From positions 2,666,001 through 2,730,000 of the forward strand of contig NZ_JAUSWV010000002.1 of NCBI RefSeq assembly GCF_030815485.1: a DNA stretch of 64,000 bases, read 5' to 3'. Numbering within the stretch: position 1 is the stretch's first letter; every line of letters starts with the position of its first letter. Origin of the DNA: Streptomyces rishiriensis (GTDB lineage: Bacteria > Actinomycetota > Actinomycetes > Streptomycetales > Streptomycetaceae). Shown here one piece after another: positions 47,770-56,730 of the stretch. The position numbers and the translations under genes were made by a program. Below the pieces are notes generated by a model that was not told where the DNA came from, ran no database searches, and saw only the letters and a list, made by a program, of their open reading frames with translations.

Positions 47770-50193
47770 TCACACCGTAATCGCCGCGGTGATCCTGCGG
47801 TCGGCGATCGAGCGGCCCACCTGAATTTCGTACGAACCTTTCACAAAGGACCACCGGTGGTCCACCTCGTCCCACACCTCGAAGGCACGGTCCGGGATCT
47901 CCACGGTGACCTCGGCGCTCTCCCCCGGGCCCGCCTCGACGCCCGCGAAGCCGGCCAGCCAGCGGGCCGGGCGTTCGGGGGCCGGGCCGGTCGCGGTGGG
48001 GGCGAGGTAGACCTGCACGACCTCGCGCCCCGGCCGTGCGCCGCTGTTGCGGACCCGCACGGTGACCGTGGTGCCCGTGACGCCGACCGCCTCGTACGTC
48101 CAGTCGGTGTAGCCGAGGCCGTGGCCGAAGGGGTGGACCGGCGTGCGGTGTGCCTTCTCCCAGGCCCGGTAGCCGATGAAGACGCCCTCGGTGTAGGCGA
48201 GTGCGCCGTCGGTGGGGGTGACCTCGGTGACGGGGGCTTCGTCGAGGGAGCCCCAGGTGGTGGGGAGCCGGCCTCCGGGTTCGTGGGCGCCCGTCAGGAC
48301 GTCCGCCAGGGCCGCTCCGCCCTCCTGGCCGGGGAACCAGGTGAGCAGGACGGCCGCGACGTCCTCGCGCCACGGCAGTTCCACCGGGGAGCCCGCGTTG
48401 ACGATCACGACGGTGTTCGGGTTGGCGGCGGCGACGGCACGGACCAGGTCGTCCTGCCGGCCGGGGAGGCGGAGATCCTTGCGGTCGAAGCCCTCGGACT
48501 CGACGCGTTCGGTGGTGGCGACCACGACGACGGCCGTGTCGGCGGCCCGCGCCGCCTCGGCCGCCTCGGCGATCAGCTCGTCGGGGTCACGCGTCGGCTC
48601 CTGGTGTGCCAGGGCGAAGGAGACGGCCTTGAAGGGGACGTTTTCGGGCAGCGCGAAGACGTGGGTGAGGGAGACCTCGACCGGTTCGCCGGCGGTCAGC
48701 CGGGCCTCGGCGCGGGGCACCGGCGAGCCGAAGGACGCCTCGAAGGGGTCGGTGTCGTCGGCGGGCTGCTGGACGTCGTCGTAGTACGTCGTCCCGGCGA
48801 CGGTGAGGACGAAGGGGCCCGTGCCCTTGATGCCGAAGGTGTGCGGGCCGCTCTCGCGCGGCGTGAAAACGCCGGTCAGCTCGATGGTGTGGAGACGCTC
48901 GGGGGTGACGCCCGCGGGAAGGTCCGGGCCCGTCCACCGGATCTGACCGCTGGGCGCGGAGCGGGTGCCGATGACGGCTCCGGCGGCGTCGCGGCAGACC
49001 GCCCGCAGTGTGAAGCCCTGGTCCGCGAAAGCGAGTTCGGTGTCGGGGTCGGCGCCGACGGCGTAGCTGAGGGCGCCCTCGGGGAGGGCGGCGGCGAGAC
49101 CGTCGAGCGGGGAGACCGTGCGGGCCGGGAAGACGGTCGCGGAGCCGCCGCCGAGGATGCGGGCGTCGCGGGCGGCCGCGCCGATGAGGGCGACGGTGCC
49201 GGGCCTGAGCGGCAGCGCTCGGTCCTCGTTGCGCAGCAGGACGAAGGAACGGCGGGCCACTTCACGGGCCAGCGCCTCGCCGTCGACGGGGGCGGGCGGC
49301 CGGGTGACGGCGGGTTCGACGTCCGCGAGGGCGCCGACGCGGGCGGCCAGGCGCAGGACGCGGCGTACGGCCTCGTCGACCTCGGACTCGTCGAGCCGGC
49401 CGTCGCGTACCGCCTCCGCGAGGGCCTCGCCGTAGACGGTCCGCGGTCCGGGCATGGCGACGTCGAGGCCGCCCCTCAGCGCGCCCACGGTGTCGCGGGC
49501 CGCCGTCCAGTCGGAGACGTTGAAGCCGTCGAAGCCCCAGGCGCCGCGCAGCACCTCGTTCACGAGGTGGTGGTTCTCGGTCATCGTCGTGCCGTTGACC
49601 GTGTTGTAGGCGGTCATCACGCCCCAGGGCCGGGCGTTCGTGACGATGGCCTCGAAGGGGGCCAGGTACAGCTCGCGCAGGGCGCGTTCGCCGACCAGGT
49701 TGTTCACGGTGAAGCGGTCCGTCTCGGCGTCGTTGGCGACGAAGTGCTTGACGGTGGTGCCGACTCCGCCGGACTGGACGCCGTTCACATAGCCCGCGCC
49801 GATCACGCCGGTCAGGTGGGGATCCTCGCTGTAGGCCTCGAAGTGGCGGCCGCCGAGCGGGGAGCGGTGCAGGTTGACCGTGGGGGCGAGCAGGACGTGC
49901 ACGCCCTTGCGGCGGGCCTCCTGGGCCAGGAGGACGCCGACCCGGTGGGCGAGTTCGGGGTCCCAGGTGGCCGCGAGGGCGGTCGGGGAGGGCAGCGCGA
50001 CGGACGGGTCGTCGGCGGTCCAGCGCACCCCCCGGACGCCCACGGGGCCGTCGGACATGACGAGGGACCTCAGTCCGATCTCCGGCAGTTCGGGGAGCGA
50101 CCACAGGTCCTGGCCGGCCAGCAGCCGCGTCTTGGCGTCCAGGCCCAGCCTGCCGAGGGCCGTCTCGACGGCCGTTTCCACTTCCGCCCTCAC
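47770..50193 (-). CDS. GH3 beta-glucosidase with inserted PA14 domain
   Basis: An 807-residue glycoside hydrolase family 3 enzyme. The TIM-barrel domain (about 10-290) carries KHFVANDAETDR and the nucleophile Asp228 in GFNVSDWTA. The second sandwich domain (about 315-650) is interrupted by a PA14 domain (about 395-520, IELTGVFTPRESGPHTFGIKG). A fibronectin-III-like C-terminus ends in WSFVKGSYEIQVGRS. No signal peptide, so it likely acts inside the cell on imported oligosaccharides. The 490 bases upstream contain no clear regulator. Confidence 0.9.
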   Translation of the reverse strand: MRAEVETAVETALGRLGLDAKTRLLAGQDLWSLPELPEIGLRSLVMSDGPVGVRGVRWTADDPSVALPSPTALAATWDPELAHRVGVLLAQEARRKGVHVLLAPTVNLHRSPLGGRHFEAYSEDPHLTGVIGAGYVNGVQSGGVGTTVKHFVANDAETDRFTVNNLVGERALRELYLAPFEAIVTNARPWGVMTAYNTVNGTTMTENHHLVNEVLRGAWGFDGFNVSDWTAARDTVGALRGGLDVAMPGPRTVYGEALAEAVRDGRLDESEVDEAVRRVLRLAARVGALADVEPAVTRPPAPVDGEALAREVARRSFVLLRNEDRALPLRPGTVALIGAAARDARILGGGSATVFPARTVSPLDGLAAALPEGALSYAVGADPDTELAFADQGFTLRAVCRDAAGAVIGTRSAPSGQIRWTGPDLPAGVTPERLHTIELTGVFTPRESGPHTFGIKGTGPFVLTVAGTTYYDDVQQPADDTDPFEASFGSPVPRAEARLTAGEPVEVSLTHVFALPENVPFKAVSFALAHQEPTRDPDELIAEAAEAARAADTAVVVVATTERVESEGFDRKDLRLPGRQDDLVRAVAAANPNTVVIVNAGSPVELPWREDVAAVLLTWFPGQEGGAALADVLTGAHEPGGRLPTTWGSLDEAPVTEVTPTDGALAYTEGVFIGYRAWEKAHRTPVHPFGHGLGYTDWTYEAVGVTGTTVTVRVRNSGARPGREVVQVYLAPTATGPAPERPARWLAGFAGVEAGPGESAEVTVEIPDRAFEVWDEVDHRWSFVKGSYEIQVGRSIADRRITAAITV

Positions 50194-50683
50194 GGCGCCT
50201 CCTCGTTGCGGTGCACGGACGCCTGCATCCTGCCCCCGGCGACCCGGCGGCGAATCAGAGGTTGCGGGACTTCCCGCGCACGCCTGGCCGGGGCGGCCCC
50301 GACCGGGCGGACCGAGCCGCCGCGCCGGGCGCCGGAACCGCCGCCACCTCCTCCACCTCGATCCCCGCCTCGGCGCGGAACAGCCGGGACACCCCGCTCG
50401 ACGAGGACGCCCCGGCGCGGGCGGTGCACGCGGCGACGGAGCCGGGGCGCTCGCTCACTCCGGCGGCGGAGGCGTTCGTCACGGCACTGCGGGAGGCGGC
50501 CGCACCGCGGGAGGCGGCCACGGTGATTCCCGGCGCCGTGGCGTGGCGGGACGCACCCGTGTCAGGCGCCGCAACGTGGAGCGCCTCCGTCAGGCGCCAT
50601 GGCGTGGACCACTTCCGTCACGGGATACTGCCGCCGTCCCACCCCACGCTCTCCCCCACAGCGACGGAAGGACCTCAACCCCC
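50194..50683. other. 490-bp gap with possible LysR-like relic
   Basis: No complete gene. One plus-strand frame between about 50370 and 50520 reads DTPLDEDAPARAVHAATEPGRSLTPAAEAFV, which recalls the C-terminal end of LysR-type regulators (LTPAAxAF), but no start, ribosome binding site or upstream domain is present. It may be a decayed fragment or chance. The promoter of the C15-like gene must lie at the right end. Confidence 0.3.
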
Positions 50684-51949
50684 GTGCATCCCATGCGTTC
50701 CGCACATTCCGCGCGTTTCCTGCGCGTTCGCGTCGGCGTTCTCGGCCTGGCCCTGTCGGCCGGGCTCGCCCTCCCCACCGCCGCCACCGCGACCGAGGCG
50801 GCGCCCGCCCTCACGGCCGAGGAGCAGCGCCTCGCGCAGGCCGTTCCCCAGGAGATCCTCGCCCGGTCGGGGTTCGACGCGGTGGCTCCGCGTTTCGCCC
50901 GGCTGCTGGCGGACTCGCACTCCTACGCCCGGGCCCACCAGATCGTCGCCCGCGAGGGGGCGGCCCTGTGGCGGCGGGCGGTGGACCGGGTCCAGGGGCG
51001 CGGGCCCGCCGGCGGGGACCTCAGCCGGGACGACGACCGCCCGCTGTACTGGGCGCGGCTCGGCATGACCAGCCACGTACGCACCTGGCAGCCCGACTTC
51101 GCGATCACCGACGCCCGAAGGAGCGCCCTGCTCGCGGTTCTGGAGCGCACCTCGCGCGGGCAGAGCGACCTGCGCCACCCGCACCGCGCCAAGGGGCTCA
51201 AGCGTGTGCTGGTCACCGGCTTCGACCCGTTCACCCTGGACCGGGACATCCGGATATCCAACCCGTCGGGGGCCACCGCGCTCGCTCTCGACGGCACGGT
51301 GATCCGGACCGCGGACGGCCCGGCGCGCGTGGAGACCGCCGTGTTCCCGGTGCGCTGGCGGGACTTCGCGGACCTGACGGTGGAACGCGCCCTGCGGCCG
51401 TATCTGCCGGACGTCGACCTGTTCACCACCGTCAGCCAGGGCCGCGTCGGCCGCTTCGACGTGGAGCGCACCAACGGGGCCTGGCGCGGCGGCTTCCCCG
51501 ACAACGAGAACATCGGACGGACGGAGACCGTCCCGGTGGCCGACCCCGCCTCGCAGCCGCAGTGGACGACCACCACGCTGCCGTACGCCGCGATCGTGGC
51601 GGCGGACACGGGCCGGTTCCCGGTCTACGACAACACGGGCGTCACCGAGATCCCGGCGGGCGGCGGCGAGCCCGTCGTACGGCCGGACGGGCCGACGGAA
51701 GGGTCGACCGCGCGGGCCGGGGGCGGCGGGGACTACCTCTCCAACGAGATCGCCTACCGGGCCACCCTGCTGCGCGACCGGCTGGGGCTGCGCGACAGCC
51801 TGCCGGGCGGGCATGTGCACACGCCGGTCCTGCAGTTCGCGGCGGGCAACACCCAGGACGTCACCGACCCGGAGTTCGTCCGGAACCGGCTGGACATCGT
51901 CGCCCAGGTGCGGTCCATCCTGGCGGTGGCGGTGGCGGCCGGAAGGTAG
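50684..51949 (+). CDS. Secreted pyroglutamyl-peptidase-like protein with Cys-to-Ser change
   Basis: A 421-residue exported protein. A signal peptide covers about residues 1-38 (ending TAATATEAA), a helical region follows to 170, and a peptidase C15-like domain covers 172-415. The fold signature VLVTGFDPF is at 175-183, ISNPSG at 191-196, the Glu site in GRVGRFDVERTN (Glu261) and a His in GGHVHTPVL (377-379). The nucleophile position, normally YxCN, reads Y351-L-S353-N, so Cys is replaced by Ser. It may be an altered hydrolase or a binding protein. GTG at 50684 has GGAAGGA 12 bases upstream; an ATG three codons later (50693) is also possible. Mature sequence is unaffected. Confidence 0.7.
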   Translation: MHPMRSAHSARFLRVRVGVLGLALSAGLALPTAATATEAAPALTAEEQRLAQAVPQEILARSGFDAVAPRFARLLADSHSYARAHQIVAREGAALWRRAVDRVQGRGPAGGDLSRDDDRPLYWARLGMTSHVRTWQPDFAITDARRSALLAVLERTSRGQSDLRHPHRAKGLKRVLVTGFDPFTLDRDIRISNPSGATALALDGTVIRTADGPARVETAVFPVRWRDFADLTVERALRPYLPDVDLFTTVSQGRVGRFDVERTNGAWRGGFPDNENIGRTETVPVADPASQPQWTTTTLPYAAIVAADTGRFPVYDNTGVTEIPAGGGEPVVRPDGPTEGSTARAGGGGDYLSNEIAYRATLLRDRLGLRDSLPGGHVHTPVLQFAAGNTQDVTDPEFVRNRLDIVAQVRSILAVAVAAGR

Positions 51950-51968
51950 GCGGGCGCCGGTGCTCGGG

Positions 51969-52583
51969 TCAGTGCGAGGGCGCCAGCGCCAGGCTGACGC
52001 CCAGGCCCGCCAGCACCGAGCCGATGACCTTGTTGAGGACCTTCTGGCCGCGCAGCATCAGCGTGCGCATGCGGTCGTGCGAGAAGAAGACGGCGACCAG
52101 GCCGAACCACGCCAGATGAGCCAGCGACATGAACAGGCCGTAGCCGAGCTGCTGCCGGACCGGCGTGCCGGGGCTGACGACCTGGGAGAACGTGGAGACG
52201 ACGAAGAGGGTCGTCTTCGGGTTGAGCACGTTGGTCAGGAACCCCGCGCGCAGGGCCGCGAGCGGGGTCAGTTCCGTCTTGCCGGTGAGGTCGACCTCGA
52301 CCTCGCCCCGGGTGCGGAAGGTACGGACGCCGATGTGGATCAGGTACGCCGCGCCGACCAGCTTGACGACGGTGAAGAGGAACGTGGACGACGCGATCAG
52401 CAGGCCCACGCCGAGCATCGTGTACGTGACGTGGACGAGGACGCCCGCGGCGACTCCGCCCGCCGCGAGCAGTCCGGTACGGCGGCCGTACAGATAGCTG
52501 TTGCGGACGATCATCGCGAAGTCGGCGCCGGGGGCGATGACGGCCAGCACGGTGATGACGGCGACGGCGAGCAGCTCGGTCAT
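51969..52583 (-). CDS. LysE family translocator
   Basis: A 204-residue LysE/RhtB-type amino acid exporter with five or six transmembrane segments and the family signature VIAPGADFAMIVRNSYLYGRRTGLLAAGGVAAGVLVH (about 14-50) plus GFLTNVLNPKTTLFVVSTF (about 110-130). Substrate unknown. It is translationally coupled to the upstream EI24 gene: that gene's stop overlaps this start as ATGA (52583-52580). Confidence 0.9.
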   Translation of the reverse strand: MTELLAVAVITVLAVIAPGADFAMIVRNSYLYGRRTGLLAAGGVAAGVLVHVTYTMLGVGLLIASSTFLFTVVKLVGAAYLIHIGVRTFRTRGEVEVDLTGKTELTPLAALRAGFLTNVLNPKTTLFVVSTFSQVVSPGTPVRQQLGYGLFMSLAHLAWFGLVAVFFSHDRMRTLMLRGQKVLNKVIGSVLAGLGVSLALAPSH

Positions 52584-53386
52584 GACGCGGCGTTCTCGTC
52601 TTGCGGGGTGTCGGCCCCGTCGGCCTTGCCGCCCTCGGCGATCTCCTCGCCGAGCAGCTCACGGGCCAGCAGGGTGGCGCCCGCGACCGCGCCCGGCATC
52701 AGGAAGACCGCGACCACCGGCACCAGGAAGGCCAGCCCCAGAGGGGTGCCGAAGCCCCAGATCAGGGTCTTGCGGGAGCGCAGCAGGGCGAGCCGGGCCC
52801 GCAGGTCGACGCCCCGGCGCTGGAGGGCGACCGAGGCGAGTTCCTGGGTGAGGAAGAAGCCGGTGACGAAGAAGCCGATCACCGGGACCACCGTCTGCCC
52901 GACGAGCGGGACGAACCCCAGGGCGAACAGGAGCACAGCCCACAGCAGTGCGCGGCAGAGGATGCGCAGGCTGTCCCGGGCGGAGATCCACAGTTCGCGC
53001 CAGAGCGGCAGCCCGGACTCGGGGGCCGTGCCGTCGGGCGAGACGTCCCGGTCGACCGTCTCGGAGAGGCTCTCGTAGAAGGGCTGCCCGATGAGCAGGG
53101 TGACCGCGGTGAAGGTGAGGACGGCGAGCAGCAGGCCGAGGGCGAACAGCACGGCGACGAGGAAGCCGCGGAACAGTCCGCGCCAGGGGCTCGTCCAGTT
53201 GTCGGCGAACGGTGTCGACCAGCCGACGAAGTCCTCGCCCCACACCGCGAGCGCCACCAGGGCCGCCGCGTAGAGGACGAGTGTGATCAGGCCGGGCACG
53301 AGACCGAACCCGTACTGCTTGCCGTGCCGGGCCACCCACCGCTGGCCCTTCAGGAGGTACGTGAACCCCACCCCTAGATCGCGCAT
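52580..53386 (-). CDS. EI24 (CysZ-like) domain membrane protein
   Basis: A 268-residue membrane protein of the EI24/DUF540 family, relatives of the sulfate channel CysZ. The start MRDLGVGFTYLLKGQRWVARHGKQYGFGLVPG and the PFYESLSETVDR, RALLWAVLLFALGFVPLVGQ and VALQRRGVDLRARLALLRSRK segments are typical, with about five hydrophobic stretches. A charged tail follows. It shares a start/stop overlap with the LysE-type exporter gene, so the pair may handle the same solute. The 291 bases upstream hold the divergent serine hydrolase promoter and no gene. Confidence 0.8.
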   Translation of the reverse strand: MRDLGVGFTYLLKGQRWVARHGKQYGFGLVPGLITLVLYAAALVALAVWGEDFVGWSTPFADNWTSPWRGLFRGFLVAVLFALGLLLAVLTFTAVTLLIGQPFYESLSETVDRDVSPDGTAPESGLPLWRELWISARDSLRILCRALLWAVLLFALGFVPLVGQTVVPVIGFFVTGFFLTQELASVALQRRGVDLRARLALLRSRKTLIWGFGTPLGLAFLVPVVAVFLMPGAVAGATLLARELLGEEIAEGGKADGADTPQDENAAS

Positions 53387-53677
53387 GGCCGAACTCTATC
53401 GGTCGTGCACATTTCACAGCCGTCGGCCGCGTGCCCGCCCCGCGCACCCCGCCCCGCACGCCTGTGGCGGCCCTCGTACGCCATCCGGGGCATCGGAGAC
53501 ACCAACCCCTGCCCGACGCCGTTGAGTCGAACGGGTACGCCTCGCCGTACCGATCTGCAGAGGCAACGGTCTCGGCAGGTCCGGACAGGTATTCGGTGCG
53601 ACGGCGTGGTACGGGGAGAAGCCGAGCTCGAGGGATTTGTCGGCACACGCGAGCAGTGGGCTGGTTGAGGAGAGCGG

Positions 53678-54853
53678 ATGACTCGATTGACTGGGACGAC
53701 GAGGCAGATCCACGGCACGGTCGCCGACGGATTCGAAGCGGTACGGGAGGCGTTCGCCGCGTTCGTGGCGGAGGAACAGCCCGACTACGAGGGCCAGTTG
53801 TGCGCCCATGTGCACGGTCGGCGGGTGGTGGACCTGTGGGTGCCCGGCGACGGCGCCGGCCCCGACTCGCTCTACGGCGTCTACTCGTCGACCAAGGGCG
53901 CCGCCCACCTGGTGGTCGCTCTCCTCGTCCAGGAGGGCACCCTGGAACTGGACCGTAAAGTCACCTACTACTGGCCGGAGTTCGCGGCCGAGGGCAAGGG
54001 CGCGCTGACCCTGCGCGAGCTGCTCGCGCACCGGGCCGGGGTGATCGGCACGGACAGCGGGTTCTCGCCGCAGGAGCTGGCCGACGACCGGCAGATCGCC
54101 GAACGCCTCGCCGACCAGCGGCCGTTCTGGCGACCGGGCACCACGTTCGGCTACCACGGCCTGGTCATCGGGGCGCTCACCGGTGAGGTGGTGCGGCGGG
54201 CCACCGGCCGTACGCTCCAGGAGGTGTACGAGGAGCGGGTGCGCGTCCCGTACGGGCTGGACTTCTTCCTCGGGCTGCCGGCGGCGCACGAGCCGCGGTT
54301 CCGCACCGCGCGGCCGATGGCGCCGACCGCCGAGCAGCGGGCGCTGCTGGACTCCCTGCCGGGCGGGCCGCACACGCTGGCCGCCGTCGCGTTCAACCGG
54401 CACGCCGCCGAACCGACCGATCTGGAGCTGCTGCCGAACGATCCCCTGATCCGCGCCAAGGGTCCGGCCTCGGTGGGCGGCGTGGCCTCGGCGCGCGGAC
54501 TGGCGGGGCTGTACGCGGCGGCGATCAGCGAGGTCGGCGGGAAGGCGCCGCTGCTGAAGGAGGACACCGCGGCGGAGTTCGGGCAGCTGCACTCGGTGGG
54601 CTACGACGTGGTGGCGCGCTCGCACAGGTCGTACGGGCTGGGCTTCCAGGCGACCGCCGACACCTGGCACCCGTTCCTCGGCGCAGGTGCGTTCGGGCAC
54701 AGCGGGGCGGGCGGCTGCCAGGCCTTCGCGGATCCGCGCAGCGGGCTCGCCTACGGCTACACACGGCGCCGCTTCGCCTTCCCGGGCGGGTCCGCGCCGG
54801 AGAACGACCGGCTGGCGGCGGCGGTGCACGGAGCGGCCCTGACCGCCGGCTGA
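53678..54853 (+). CDS. Serine hydrolase, class C beta-lactamase/EstB-like
   Basis: A 391-residue penicillin-recognising-fold enzyme without signal peptide. The nucleophile box is SSTK (70-73) and the second box is GYHGLVIGAL with Tyr in place of the class C YxN motif. The third is HSGAGG near the C-terminus. It resembles EstB-type carboxylesterases more than beta-lactamases. ATG at 53678 follows GAGGAGAG. A strong terminator follows. Confidence 0.85.
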   Translation: MTRLTGTTRQIHGTVADGFEAVREAFAAFVAEEQPDYEGQLCAHVHGRRVVDLWVPGDGAGPDSLYGVYSSTKGAAHLVVALLVQEGTLELDRKVTYYWPEFAAEGKGALTLRELLAHRAGVIGTDSGFSPQELADDRQIAERLADQRPFWRPGTTFGYHGLVIGALTGEVVRRATGRTLQEVYEERVRVPYGLDFFLGLPAAHEPRFRTARPMAPTAEQRALLDSLPGGPHTLAAVAFNRHAAEPTDLELLPNDPLIRAKGPASVGGVASARGLAGLYAAAISEVGGKAPLLKEDTAAEFGQLHSVGYDVVARSHRSYGLGFQATADTWHPFLGAGAFGHSGAGGCQAFADPRSGLAYGYTRRRFAFPGGSAPENDRLAAAVHGAALTAG

Positions 54854-54864
54854 CGTGCTACGCG

Positions 54865-54905
54865 GGCGAAGGCCGCACCCCACGTCCGGGGATGCGGCCT
54901 TCGCC
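54865..54905 (+). terminator. Terminator after serine hydrolase gene
   Basis: Perfect 13-bp arms GGCGAAGGCCGCA/TGCGGCCTTCGCC with an inner CCCC/GGGG pair, 12 bases after the stop. It may also serve the convergent reductase gene. Confidence 0.9.
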
Positions 54906-54958
54906 GTACGCGACGACCGGTGTCGGGGCGGCGTCAGGGAGGTGTCACGGGGCGGAGG

Positions 54959-55978
54959 TCAGAGCTTGACGATCATCTTTCCGGTGTTGTCGCCGCGCAG
55001 CACGCCGAGGAACGCCTCCAGGTTGTTCTCGATGCCCTCGACGACCGTCTCGCGGTACTTCAGCTCGCCGGAGCGGACCCAGCCGCCGACCTCCTGGACG
55101 AACTCCGGCTGAAGGTCGTAGTGGTCGCCGACCAGGAAGCCCTCGATACGGCCGCGGGTCGCGATGAGGCGGGCCAGGTTCTTCGGACCGGGGGCCGGCT
55201 CGGTGTTGTTGTAGACGGAGATCATGCCGCAGATCACGATGCGGCCCTTCTCGTTGAGCGAGCCGATGGCCGCCTCGAGGTGGTCGCCGCCGACGTTGTC
55301 GAAGTAGACGTCGACGCCGTCGGGAGCGGCCTCGCGGAGCTGGGCGCCCACGGGGCCGCTCTTGTAGTTGAAGGCGGCGTCGAAGCCGTACTCCTCGACG
55401 AGCAGCTTGACCTTCTCGTCGGAGCCGGCCGAGCCGATGACCCGGGAGGCGCCCTTCAGCCTGGCGATCTGGCCGACCTGGCTGCCGACGGCGCCGGCCG
55501 CGCCCGACACGAAGACGGAGTCGCCCTCCTTGAAGGAGCCGGTGCGCAGCAGGCCCGCGTAGGCGGTGAGACCGGTCATCCCGAGGACGCCGAGGTAGGT
55601 GGAGAGGGGCGCGGCCCCGGGGTCGACCTTGACGGCCTGCTTGGCGTCGAAGGTGGCGTACTCGCGCCAGCCGCCGAAGTGCAGGACGTGGTCACCGACA
55701 AAGACGCCCTCGGCGGCGGAGGCGACGACCTCGCCGACCGCCCCGCCCTGCATGGCCTTGCCCAGCTCGAAGGGGGCCACGTACGACTTGGCCGCGCTCA
55801 TCCGGCCGCGCATGTACGGGTCCACGGAGACGTACGCGTTGCGGACCAGCACCTCGCCCGGGCCGGGCTGCCGGATCTCCGCCTCGGCCAGCTCGAAGTC
55901 CTCGGGCTTCGGCCAGCCGACGGGACGGCTGAGCAGACGCCACTCGCGGCTGGTGGTGGGGAGGGCCGACTCGGTCAT
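54959..55978 (-). CDS. NADP-dependent medium-chain reductase (CurA/LTB4DH-like)
   Basis: A 339-residue zinc-free medium-chain dehydrogenase/reductase that reduces alpha,beta-unsaturated carbonyls. Signatures are YVSVDPYMRGRM (about 50-61), the cofactor loop VFVSGAAGAVGSQVGQIARLKG (about 148-169), VDVYFDNVGGDHLEAAI and the C-terminal GDNTGKMIVKL. ATG at 55978 follows GGAAAGGCAGC. It is divergent from a MarR gene with an operator palindrome in between, so it is probably induced when the MarR ligand appears. Confidence 0.9.
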   Translation of the reverse strand: MTESALPTTSREWRLLSRPVGWPKPEDFELAEAEIRQPGPGEVLVRNAYVSVDPYMRGRMSAAKSYVAPFELGKAMQGGAVGEVVASAAEGVFVGDHVLHFGGWREYATFDAKQAVKVDPGAAPLSTYLGVLGMTGLTAYAGLLRTGSFKEGDSVFVSGAAGAVGSQVGQIARLKGASRVIGSAGSDEKVKLLVEEYGFDAAFNYKSGPVGAQLREAAPDGVDVYFDNVGGDHLEAAIGSLNEKGRIVICGMISVYNNTEPAPGPKNLARLIATRGRIEGFLVGDHYDLQPEFVQEVGGWVRSGELKYRETVVEGIENNLEAFLGVLRGDNTGKMIVKL

Positions 55979-56031
55979 GGGGGGCTGCCTTTCCTGCGCT
56001 CGAAATGCTTCACTACCTGAAACAACCATGC

Positions 56032-56048
56032 TCCTGAATATTTCAGGA
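56032..56048. promoter_or_regulatory. MarR operator
   Basis: Perfect 7-bp arms TCCTGAA-TAT-TTCAGGA, centred 36 bases before the MarR start and 62 from the reductase start. A further CCTGAAAC half-site is at 56016-56023. This is the right size and place for a MarR dimer site. Confidence 0.7.
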
Positions 56049-56075
56049 TGTCAAGTAACCGGGTACCCTGGATCC

Positions 56076-56528
56076 ATGCCCACCCCACATCCGGCCCCTC
56101 GTCCCGATGCCCTGACCATGGAGGTCGTCGGCCTGATCGGCGAGGTCGTCGCCCGCTACTACGAGGATTACGAGGAAGCCGCGGCAGGTCACGCGCTCAC
56201 CGGCGCGCAGGCCCGACTGCTGAGCCTGCTCTCGCTGGAACCGCTGCCGATGCGGAAGCTGGCGCAGAAGCTGAAGTGCGAGCCGTCCAACGTGACCGGC
56301 ATCGTCGACCGGCTGGAGTCCCGCGGCCTGGTCGAGCGGCGTCCCGATCCGGCCGACCGCCGGGTGAAGCTGGCGGCGGCCACGGCCGAGGGCCGGCAGA
56401 TCGCCAAGGGGCTGCGCGAGTCGCTGCGGTTCGCGCGCGAGCCGCTGGCGGGACTGGCGGAAGAGGAGCGGGTGGTGCTGCGGGGGCTGCTGCGCCGCAT
56501 GCTGAGCACCGAGGACGGCGAGGCCTGA
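56076..56528 (+). CDS. MarR family transcriptional regulator
   Basis: A 150-residue MarR regulator. The winged helix is PLPMRKLAQKLKCEPSNVTGIVDRLESRGLVERRPDPADRRVKLAAATAEG (about 58-108), flanked by dimerisation helices. ATG at 56076 has no ribosome binding site. TACCCT ends six bases upstream, so the mRNA is likely leaderless. It probably represses itself and the divergent reductase through the palindrome at 56032-56048. The ligand is unknown, perhaps a reactive carbonyl. Confidence 0.9.
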   Translation: MPTPHPAPRPDALTMEVVGLIGEVVARYYEDYEEAAAGHALTGAQARLLSLLSLEPLPMRKLAQKLKCEPSNVTGIVDRLESRGLVERRPDPADRRVKLAAATAEGRQIAKGLRESLRFAREPLAGLAEEERVVLRGLLRRMLSTEDGEA

Positions 56529-56730
56529 GCCGCCGGGGCGTCCGACCGGCCCGACTCCGCCCGACCCCCGGCACACCCGAACGCAACCCCGGCGCGCCTG
56601 ACGCGAGCCGCCTGCCGTGAGGGTCAGGACGGTCGCGGCGCGTGTCCGGCGCGGGCCGCCTCGCGCCGGGACCCGGACACAGGCACCGCCGCCGGGGACG
56701 AGCACGCGGATCCCGTGCGGACGAGCACGG

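Noticed and set aside
47857..50526. An 889-codon open frame opposite the GH3 gene
   Set aside because: Antisense shadow; the minus-strand frame contains all GH3 catalytic motifs.
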